From NCBI RefSeq assembly GCF_037042905.1, contig NC_087252.1, forward strand, positions 17,625,701 to 17,689,700: a stretch of DNA of 64,000 nt, written 5' to 3'. The notes below the pieces were generated by a model. That model searched no databases, had not been told where the DNA came from, and saw only the letters and a list, made by a program, of their open reading frames with translations. A program made the translations under genes and the position numbers. Shown piece by piece: positions 56,390 to 64,000 of this stretch (position 1 is the first letter of the stretch; each line of letters opens with the position of its first letter). This stretch comes from Lytechinus pictus. Its lineage: Eukaryota > Echinodermata > Echinoidea > Temnopleuroida > Toxopneustidae.

Positions 56390-57117
56390 AATTGTGCAAA
56401 AACATTATTTCTAAAATAAAAACTTTTTAATTTTAATAGTAGTTATGCCAAAATGCATGATTCTAAACTTATATCAGATCTGTATCTGTCATCTGACCTG
56501 AATGCATCGTCAGAACAAGTACAGTTTCCAAACATGCTTACCTTGACTTTTGACTGGATCAAACAGCGTAGCCTGCAACATGCATCGGGAGCAAGTGAAT
56601 GGGACCGTGCAGCTTGGAGTTTTTCAATAGTTAGTAGAGCAACACAACGAAGACTGTCGAGTGGACAAAATCGATCTTTCCAGTTCACAATTCAATAAAA
56701 AACGGGCAAAATAACACAGTTCTGGTTCCCTTATAGTCTGAAGTTGTCGAAAACAGAATTCGGATGTCACATTACATGAAGAAAACGGTAAATTCGGAAG
56801 ATATTGAAGAGGTCAGTAAGGTGATTCAGTGTATTATGCACAGAGGGATGATGAGCTCGATTATTGTGTGACGTCATTATTCTCGACTGTTTTCACTGCG
56901 TGAACTTTCGGTCTGGGGGCGGCTGGGGGGCTTAGAATGGTCTCTAATAATTTCATTTCTTGCATTTCCACGACATCAATAAGACTTTTTAGTGACATAT
57001 TTGTGTATAAAAAGACAAGACCTTTCCATTCATATATAATTTGTCTATAATCATCACTTTCGTGAATTTTCTTTGGATGTATACTTTAAGTCGCATTTGC
57101 TTTGATATATGCTTTGA
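56390..57117. other. Non-coding, no gene seen
   Basis: Frames on both strands at 56443-56698 overlap in opposite directions, so at most one could be real, and neither has a motif. It leads into the truncated LINE. Confidence 0.4.
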
Positions 57118-57243
57118 TATATTACAAGGGTTACTAATTTCAAGCTAAAGCTCAAGGGCTCACGGATGGGAATTGATGAAGATCTTACTTCCAGGAACAG
57201 ATCATTACTTGAACATGTAAAGAAAGCTGTTGAAACCAAGGAC
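57118..57243 (+). pseudogene. LINE ORF1 C-terminal part, first segment
   Basis: After an in-frame stop at 57115 the frame encodes NFKLKLKGSRMGIDEDLT then a NRSLLEHVKKAVETKD stretch. This matches the C-terminal region of LINE ORF1 proteins of the FP25K-like type, with a conserved LT..NR.LL pattern. The frame runs exactly into the target duplication of the hAT insertion and resumes in phase at 59661. The 5' part of ORF1 is missing. Confidence 0.65.
57236..57243. repeat. hAT target duplication CCAAGGAC, left
   Basis: Exact match to 59653-59660. Confidence 0.88.
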
Positions 57244-57384
57244 CATGGGTGTCGATCCGTATTCTTGGTTGGGGGGGATGATTGACACAAATGTTCTTGT
57301 GGATGCATGGGATCTTTCAATATTACCCCCACTAAAATCACAAGTTAGGACATTTGGGAGTGGTTGATCTGCATGGTGTTCTTG

Positions 57385-58521
57385 CAGTGGCGTACCGTGA
57401 GTCACGGCATTGGGGGGCACCAGCAAAATTTTTGAGTCACTTAGTGAGCGCACGAAGCGCGCTCAGTTGCCAGGTATACTGACCTGATAGGGACATTTTA
57501 ATGAGTGCCATTAAACGGATATGTATCTCACTGCTCAAATAATGCGAGCGCGAAGCGCGAGCTGAAAATTTTTGATATGCAGACCAAAAAAGGACATTAT
57601 AAGCAAATTTTTGTAATCATGATACATACCTGTCTCGCTAAACAAACAATGTTAGCGCGAAGCGCGAGCTGAAATTTTTGTAAATATTGACCCCAAACAA
57701 GGACAAGTTAAGGACTATATTTTAGGAATCCATTAAGAGTATACATATCTCACCATGGTCATCTAATGCGAGTGCAAAGCGCTTGCTGATTTTGCTACAT
57801 CTAAACACATGAAGCACTTTTTGTAGTCATTGTAATCATGATATAACGCATCTCACTCATCAAATATTGCGAGTGCGAAGCGCGAGCTGAAAATTTAGGA
57901 TATTCAGACCTGAAGAGAGGCATTCTAAGGCCTGTTTGTAAGAATTCACTAAGACCATACGATACGTATTTCACTAAACAAATGATGCGAGCGCGAAGCG
58001 CGAGCTGAAAATTTTTGATATTCAGATCAGAAAAAGGGACATTTTAAGGACTGATTTTTAGGAATTCATGAAGAGCAGACATATCTCACCAATCTACTAG
58101 TGCGAACGTAAGCACGGACAGGAAATGTTTTATATTAACACCTTAAAATGGGGCAATCACTTTAAGTAGTCATGAAAAAGAACCATATGTCACTACATAA
58201 AACAATAATAAGTCGAAGTGCGAGGAAATATATTTGGTGTATATTGACTTAAAAACGTTAAACAGACAATGCGAGTACCGGGAACAATGAAGACATCTAG
58301 GCCTGAGCAAAATAAAGTTATGAAAAAATGTTTCTTATGTATTATAACATAACATTATTATAATATAACATTATAATGAACAATAATTTCTTCATTCCCA
58401 TTACGTTTCTCTTCCTTTCTCCCTCTTTTTCTCCTCTTCCCCGTTTTTTTTTTTGGCCAGACGATTGGGGGGGGGGCACGTGCCCCCCCATGCCCCCCCC
58501 CCCCCCGTAGATACGCCACTG
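57385..58521. mobile_element. 1.1-kb hAT-type element nested in the previous one
   Basis: The ends are CAGTGGCGTACCGTGAG and the complement of CAGTGGCGTATCTACGG, flanked by TGTTCTTG on both sides (57377-57384 and 58522-58529). The terminal CAGTGGCGTA matches the MITE at 26516-26771. Its body is mainly the ~110-bp minisatellite listed separately, and a poly-G/poly-C block lies by the right end. No coding capacity. Confidence 0.92.
57440..58240. repeat. ~110-bp minisatellite with GCGAGCGCGAAGCGCGAGC core
   Basis: About eight units. The GC-rich core sits at about 57447, 57543, 57652, 57768, 57869, 57987, 58101 and 58212 (spacing 96-118), each followed by TGAAAATTTTTGATAT-like and GGACATT-like AT-rich sequence. 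The core is near-palindromic (GCGC-GAA-GCGC). The outer units are more diverged than the central ones. Confidence 0.9.
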
Positions 58522-59652
58522 TGTTCTTGGAAATTCCTTCATTGTTGCAGTGTACTGTACTTATATAATTTTTTTGAAAATTCAATTTGTGTTACAAGTA
58601 AGCCTATTCTAAACTCATACGAAAGAAAAAATGACAAAAATTGTCTGGACCATGTACAAAGTGATCTGTTTATTGAGCATGATGTATACAACTTCTCTCT
58701 TAAATCTAACCCGACTGGCAATATCTTTTTTCTTCTTAATGCATGATGATAAAATGCAGATTCGGACAAATTAAGACTAGCACAAATTACAAACTGTGTG
58801 GCTTCTCGTGCGCCATCGGGCTTACCGTCATTCCTTAGACGATTTTAACCCTGGATTTTAACATGTTTTAAATGCTTTATAAGTGCATGAAACAAAAACA
58901 AACATAAAAAAAAATCAAAACTCAACTGTCATGTTATGATATTTCTCCAACATTTTCTTGAACCATCAGTGTGTAATATCAGCTAATATATGTGTTAAAA
59001 TGAAATTAACGTACCGCATGAGTGTGCTCATATAGAATGCAAAACTGTCATCCCTTTCCAAACTCAAAAGAGATTTCTTTTTGCCAAAATAAGAAAAAAT
59101 CAATCAAGTTTAGTAATTCAAGTCCATAACAATAACAAGAATAACATGGAAAAAAAAAACATCCGATGTTCATATCCGAAGATACGCTTTAGAGACAAAT
59201 GAATGATTATTCTTTCTGAAACCATTAATTTATTTCACTTATTAAAAAATTGTAAAAATATGATCATATTACCACTGGTGGGATGCAACACCCTATCAAC
59301 AAAAGTTGTTTTTCGTCGGGGTCCTTTTATGTCATGTGTTAAAAAATATCATATACATAAACATTTCATTCTTTTTCATCTTGAACCTCCACCCATCTGT
59401 TTAAAAGTCCTGGAAAAAATGTTTTTATTCAATAACAATATACACAAATTGCGAGGGAAACAAACTGATTGATGGCATACTATAATCATCACTATAATCA
59501 TCATGATCAAACTTTTCATTTTTTCATCATCATTATTATAAATTTTCTACCCTAAATTATTGGGGGGGATGATAATACAGGCCATCCCCCCCCCACTTGA
59601 AATATTGGGGGGGGGATATATCCCCCCATCCCCCCCGTGATCGACACCCATG

Positions 59653-59660
59653 CCAAGGAC
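59653..59660. repeat. hAT target duplication CCAAGGAC, right
   Basis: Exact copy of 57236-57243. Confidence 0.88.
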
Positions 59661-59783
59661 TATCTTGATGCAGCGTGGTCTGTCGATGGGAAGATTACCG
59701 TCCTTGTGAAAAAACCTGGTTGTAGACCAGAAAAGAAACGTATAAAATCTGAAAGTGATATTACGAAACTGTTACTACAGTGA
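59661..59783 (+). pseudogene. LINE ORF1 C-terminal part, second segment
   Basis: In phase with the first segment. Encodes AAWSVDGKITVLVKK then KKRIKSESDITKLL before the stop at 59781. W-x-x-D-G-K-I and the basic/acidic tail are the usual end of FP25K-like ORF1 domains. ORF2 begins about 200 bases downstream, the usual LINE layout. Confidence 0.65.
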
Positions 59784-59988
59784 ATAGGACATTACATGTA
59801 TCTGACTACTTGGCAGAGTCTGTACTTCTGTCTGTGCCTTGCAGTGGGACCACATAAATTAATGAACATAATAGACTACTTGCGGACTTTACATGTGCAC
59901 ATTTTTAACACATTGTATTTTGTTTATTTCTTGTTTACATGTGTGCTGATTAATATCCCTGTTTTCATTGTGTGTCTGTTAGTAGTGT

Positions 59989-62673
59989 GTGTGCCTGTTG
60001 ATGATGCATGACTTCAATTTTCCCTTTTCATCTCTCTCTAACTTAGAGTTGAATAATTTGTTTAAACCTGATCAAGTTTTCCATTCTTTACCTAACCAAT
60101 TACTTCAAGATGATTCCATATATGATGACCATGATGATGTTATTAATGACATTGATCCTGATAGGAACTCTAATCTATTTGATGTCTGTAATAAATATTG
60201 GTTGCCAAATGAATTTAATGCAAACCCAGAGTTTCAAGACAGTAACATGTTTAACTTACTGCACTTCAACTCACGTAGTCTGTATAAAATTTTTGATTCT
60301 ATTCATGATTTTATCTGTCAATTAGACCAAAAATTATGTGTATATGGATTTAGTGAAACATGGATTCACAACAATACCCCTGTTTCATTATTTAATTTAT
60401 ATGGTTACACTTTTTTTCATAGTGATAGGATGAAATGTAGAGGTGGTGGTGTTGCAATGTTTGTAAAAAAATCTTTCAATGTGTCTGTAAGAAAAGACCT
60501 ATGTTTATCAAATGCAATTTGTGAATCACTCTTTCTTGAAATTTGTATGCAAAACAAAAGAAATATCATTGTTGCTGTTATATATAGAGATCCCCACTCT
60601 AGTGTTGACGACTTTAATTGTGAAATTGATTCTTGTTTATATAAGCTAGGGAAAGAAAGTAAAGACATTTATATAATGGGGGATTTTAATATCAACCTAT
60701 TAAATTATTCATATGTGAATCAAGTCAATGACTTTGTAAATATTTTATATAATAGATCTTTTCGACCATTGATTGATAAACCTACACGTATAAGTAAATC
60801 ATCAACAACACTTATAGATAATATATTTACAAATGTCTGCAGTAAAAGTATAAATTCAGGTATATTTTATAATGACACAACCGATCACTTGCCAATTTTT
60901 TCTATTACTTATAATACTCTGAAAGAGAAGAGAAATACAGATGTTGATAGAGAAAGAATATGTTTTAATTCTGCTATTATTGATGCTATAAAAAAAGAGT
61001 TAACTCATCAAGATTGGTCTGATTTTACTTTATTTGACAATGTTGACCATGCTTATGATCATTTTGTAAATATGCTTAATAATATTGTTTGTAATGCATG
61101 TTCAAAGAATGATTGTAAAAAGAAATCTTCACCAAGAAAATCATGGATCACTTTCTCTTTATTAAAATGTATCAATAAAAAGAACAGGCTTTACAAAGCA
61201 TACTGCAAAACACAGAGTGATAAGTCTTTTAACAAATTTAAAAAGTACAGGAATGTACTGAATGGTGTATTAAAAAATGCTCGCAAAAAATACTATTATG
61301 ACTTATTACAAATAAATAAAAATAATCTTTCAAAAGTTTGGCAAATTATTAATGAGTTAATAGGAAAAACTAAACAAGAAAGATTTCCCACATATTTTAT
61401 GAATAATGATGTTAAAATAGACAGTGATAGTGATATTGCTGAAGAATTCAACAACTATTTTTCAAGTATTGCTTCTTTTGCACAGTCTAAACTAAATCAA
61501 TCACCGAAAAGTCATTTCAGTTCTTACCTCAATAGATATTGTCATAACTCAATTTTTTTGTATCCAACATGTGAAACAGAAATTATTAACATTGTTAAAA
61601 AAATGAAAAATTCAAAAAGTACAGGATTTGATGGTGTAAACATGCATCTTATAAAGAATGTCATTCACTCAATTGTTTTTCCTTTAGTCCATATTGTTAA
61701 TTTATCTATGTGCACTGGCTCTGTGCCAAATAATATGAAAATTGGTAAAATAGTCCCAATATACAAGAAAGGTGACAAGCACCTTTTCTCTAATTATAGA
61801 CCAATTACCTTATTGCCCTGTTTTTCAAAAATACTAGAAAAAATTATGTACAATCGTATAATTAATCATATATGTAAGAATTCTTTATTAACCAATGCTC
61901 AATATGGTTTCAGGTCTAATCATTATTGTGAACATGCTTTGATTGAATTGCATGATATCCTATTACATAATATTCATAATAATTTACATTCATTCGGTAT
62001 CTTTCTTGATTTGTCAAAAGCATTTGACTTGATTGACCATAACATTCTTTTATATAAATTGCCATACTTTGGAATTCGTGGTGTGGCCCTTCAGTGGTTT
62101 CATAGTTATTTATTGAATAGGAAACAATACACAACCTTTAATAATAATAACTCATCTTTTTCAAATGTGGAATGCGGAATTCCGCAGGGGTCCGTACTCG
62201 GCCCCCTGCTTTTTCTGTTATATGTCAATGATATATGTAATGTTTCATCATTTTTCCATTTCATTTTGTTTGCTGATGATACCAACATTGTCTCTTCACA
62301 CCAAGATTTTGATATACTCCAGCGTAAGACAAGTGAAGAACTCCGCAAACTTATCGACTGGTTTGATTCCAATAAGTTAGCAATCAATTATGATAAAACA
62401 TGTATTTTGTATTTCTCCAAATCAAATATTAAGTCTCCTCACCACAAAGTCAAAGTAAAAATAAATAATTTATATTTGAACGTTTTAAAGTCAGTAAAAT
62501 TCCTTGGAGTTTTACTGGATGATCAACTTTCTTTTCGAGACCATCGCATGAATTTACTTAATAAGATTTCCAAGAATGTTGGTATCATCAGTAAATTACG
62601 TTCTATTTTACCCGAAAAAACAATTATTTATGTTGTACAACTCACTTGTACTTCCTTTTATCTATTATTGTAA
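59989..62673 (+). CDS. LINE ORF2: APE endonuclease and reverse transcriptase (jockey/CR1-like)
   Basis: An 894-codon frame. The APE-type endonuclease includes LLHFNSRSL, FSETWIHN, MGDFNINLL, TLIDNIFTN and a TDHLPIF end (about residues 85-300). RT follows with KIGKIVPIYKKGDK, NYRPITLL, AQYGFRSN, GIFLDLSKAFDLIDH, CGIPQGSVLGPLLFLLYV and the catalytic FADDTN, then FLGVLLDDQLSF. All core motifs are intact, so the enzyme domains may be functional, but the frame breaks near 62630 before the C-terminal domain. It nicks target DNA and primes cDNA synthesis there. The first ~60 residues lack a motif, and the true start may lie at a later ATG such as MFNLLHFN. Confidence 0.92.
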   Translation: MCLLMMHDFNFPFSSLSNLELNNLFKPDQVFHSLPNQLLQDDSIYDDHDDVINDIDPDRNSNLFDVCNKYWLPNEFNANPEFQDSNMFNLLHFNSRSLYKIFDSIHDFICQLDQKLCVYGFSETWIHNNTPVSLFNLYGYTFFHSDRMKCRGGGVAMFVKKSFNVSVRKDLCLSNAICESLFLEICMQNKRNIIVAVIYRDPHSSVDDFNCEIDSCLYKLGKESKDIYIMGDFNINLLNYSYVNQVNDFVNILYNRSFRPLIDKPTRISKSSTTLIDNIFTNVCSKSINSGIFYNDTTDHLPIFSITYNTLKEKRNTDVDRERICFNSAIIDAIKKELTHQDWSDFTLFDNVDHAYDHFVNMLNNIVCNACSKNDCKKKSSPRKSWITFSLLKCINKKNRLYKAYCKTQSDKSFNKFKKYRNVLNGVLKNARKKYYYDLLQINKNNLSKVWQIINELIGKTKQERFPTYFMNNDVKIDSDSDIAEEFNNYFSSIASFAQSKLNQSPKSHFSSYLNRYCHNSIFLYPTCETEIINIVKKMKNSKSTGFDGVNMHLIKNVIHSIVFPLVHIVNLSMCTGSVPNNMKIGKIVPIYKKGDKHLFSNYRPITLLPCFSKILEKIMYNRIINHICKNSLLTNAQYGFRSNHYCEHALIELHDILLHNIHNNLHSFGIFLDLSKAFDLIDHNILLYKLPYFGIRGVALQWFHSYLLNRKQYTTFNNNNSSFSNVECGIPQGSVLGPLLFLLYVNDICNVSSFFHFILFADDTNIVSSHQDFDILQRKTSEELRKLIDWFDSNKLAINYDKTCILYFSKSNIKSPHHKVKVKINNLYLNVLKSVKFLGVLLDDQLSFRDHRMNLLNKISKNVGIISKLRSILPEKTIIYVVQLTCTSFYLLL

Positions 62674-63107
62674 TATTACTTGGGGAAACATAGGAAAAAA
62701 ATCAATTAGAACCCTTTCATAAATTGCAGAAAAAAGCCTTACGTATCTGTACTAAATCTTCCTATTATGCATAATCTGCCCCCCTCTTCTTTGAATTAAA
62801 AACACTAAATATTTATCATATTTATGAATTTAAAGTTGCAGTTTTTATGTATTATATTAAACAGGAAATGGCACCTGTAAACATAATGAATTTTTTCAAT
62901 TATAATAATGATTTTCACCAGTATAATACTCGTTCAGCTTCTTATTTTCATCTTCCACTTACCTCTAATAATCAAATTCATAATTCTTTTAAACATGCAG
63001 GACCTAGAATTTATAACAATTTAGATCCTATAATTCGTTCTTGTTCAACTGCCTCCTCATTTAAAATTTTACTTAAAAGACAATTAATTAGTGGTTATTC
63101 ATCTTGA
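62674..63107 (+). pseudogene. LINE ORF2 C-terminal domain, out of frame
   Basis: Continues ORF2 in a different frame (YYCNITWGN-like at about 62660), passes stops near 62720 and 62770, and ends with HQYNTRSASYFHLP...GPRIYNNLDPIIR up to 63107. The same C-terminal pattern closes the LINE at 39406-39648. One frameshift plus stops make this copy inactive. Confidence 0.85.
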
Positions 63108-63508
63108 TTCCCTTTCCCTTTTCTAAACATACATGTACCCTCCTCCCCCTCTCTCTTCTCTCTTTCTCTCTCTCTCTCTCCCTTGTTTGAGTGCAATGGG
63201 TCATGGATGTGTGTTGGGTGTGGGTGATTCTGTGTTTGATGTATGGATATATAATGATTACGTTATGATTATCAATGATTATTTGAATACCTGCAAAGGG
63301 GCAACTGCCTAACAAGATTTTAATATTTTTGGTTGCCTCTTACCATATGTTGATTTTTCTTTTACAAGAATGTATAAATTATATTTATTTGTTGTATATT
63401 TATTTTTTTGTATGTTTTGTCACATTTATGCATTTATATATTATGTTATTTTACATTGTATTTAAATATTTTTATATGGTTGATAAATGAAATGAAATGA
63501 AATGAATT
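63108..63508 (+). repeat. LINE 3' UTR with (AAATG)n tail
   Basis: A (TC)n tract at 63150-63180 and AT-rich sequence lead to GATAAATGAAATGAAATG at 63484-63508, a short tandem tail as in CR1/L2/jockey-group elements. The 3' end of the element is taken there. Confidence 0.7.
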
Positions 63509-63544
63509 GTTGTATTTGTTTTTCTTCATTCTGTAGAGTGCTTG

Positions 63545-63690
63545 ATACGAAGTTATTAATATTATTATTATTATCATTATTATTATTATTATGATTATTA
63601 TTATGAGTATTATTATTATTATTATTATCATTATTATTATTATCATTATTATTATTAGTATTATCATTATTATTATTATTATTATTAAAA
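63545..63690. repeat. (TTA)n microsatellite
   Basis: About 150 bp of ATTATT units with ATC interruptions. The isoleucine-rich minus-strand frame is an artefact. Confidence 0.95.
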
Positions 63691-63734
63691 TATAAACCGA
63701 CAAAAAGCGATACTTGAAGAAACGCTACCCCATG

Positions 63735-64000
63735 AACTTAAAGGGTAAGTTCACCCTGACAAAAAGTTTATTGTAAAAATAGCAGAAAAAATAATAGCAA
63801 ATATTGCCGAAGGTTTGAGAAAAATTCATCAAATAATTAAAGAGTTATTAGAATTTCAATTATTTGATTTGTGACGTCATATGCGAGCAGCATTCCTACA
63901 TAGCGAATGGTAAAAAATCAATGAAATGTCATTTTCTCAGAAAATTGAAAATGGTTTTCACTGTACCTTTTGTATATCAATAGACAAATCATTTCACACC
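63735..64000. repeat. Possible MITE or SINE, truncated by window edge
   Basis: Starts near AAAGGGTAAGTTCACCCTGA, itself a small inverted repeat (GGGTAAGTTCACCC), and contains GTGACGTCATATGCGAGCAG. It does not match other parts of the window, so repeat status rests on my impression of similar sequence in marine invertebrate genomes. The other end is outside the window. Confidence 0.3.

Larger units (their letters stand above)
57244..59652. mobile_element. 2.4-kb hAT-type element inserted in LINE ORF1
   Basis: Perfect 14-bp terminal inverted repeats (CATGGGTGTCGATC), flanked by the 8-bp duplication CCAAGGAC. Removing the element and one duplication copy restores the phase of the LINE ORF1. Poly-G tracts lie just inside both ends. 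No transposase is present. It holds a further nested element (57385-58521). Confidence 0.92.

Noticed and set aside
56443..56698. Opposed 81-codon frames on both strands
   Set aside because: Mutual antisense overlap with no motif on either strand is typical of chance open frames.
57440..58240. CRISPR-like array (regularly spaced repeated cores)
   Set aside because: The host is eukaryotic. Spacers are themselves related to one another at ~110-bp periods, so this is a minisatellite inside a transposon.

Overview
The window is animal nuclear DNA: AT-rich, gene-poor and dominated by transposable elements, with intronless TRIM-type genes. A Gmr1-like LTR element, APE-type LINEs and a tRNA-derived SINE make a marine deuterostome, most likely an echinoderm, my best guess. 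That guess rests on family knowledge only; nothing in the window proves the species.

Host content is small. Two intronless genes for RING/B-box/coiled-coil/beta-propeller (TRIM-like) proteins, 624 and 623 aa, lie on the + strand about 38 kb apart (1351-3225 and 41129-43000). They sit in two copies of one segmental duplication (about 1-5550 and 40738-53285). Alignment by eye between the copies exposes later insertions: a ~970-bp TA-flanked element and a 418-bp MITE in copy 1, and a 7.8-kb hAT-type composite plus a LINE 3' fragment in copy 2. The two genes are mosaic. A central ~760-bp block differs at only three bases, while the RING end, the propeller end and the flanks differ much more.

The region 8018-22359 is a tandem retroelement, LTR-internal-LTR-internal-LTR, with three 1496-bp LTRs and one 5-bp target duplication (ACCTC) around the whole array. 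It interrupts a palindromic MITE. Its polyprotein order is Gag, protease, integrase, GPY/F-like module, then the beginning of reverse transcriptase. This integrase-before-RT order marks the Gmr1-like branch of Ty3/gypsy elements. Both copies share the same frameshift and the same RT/RNase H deletion, so the array was built from an already defective element. Copy 2 keeps an open 1223-codon Gag-PR-IN frame; copy 1 has one extra frameshift.

The rest is repeat-on-repeat. The main parts are: 22.6-23.2 kb GAT-rich low complexity; a 256-bp hAT MITE at 26.5 kb; a large inverted repeat (28.07-28.93 and 33.83-34.70 kb) carrying at least 11 near-perfect GTTGCCATGGCAAC palindromes and enclosing a SINE, degenerate tandem repeats and a minus-strand LINE; decayed LINEs at 35.5-40.1 kb; palindromic elements at 55.5-56.4 kb; and a long LINE (57.1-63.5 kb) whose ORF1 is split by a hAT element that itself contains another hAT element, each with an exact 8-bp target duplication. 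No CRISPR, operon or prokaryotic feature is present. All comparisons were done by eye.
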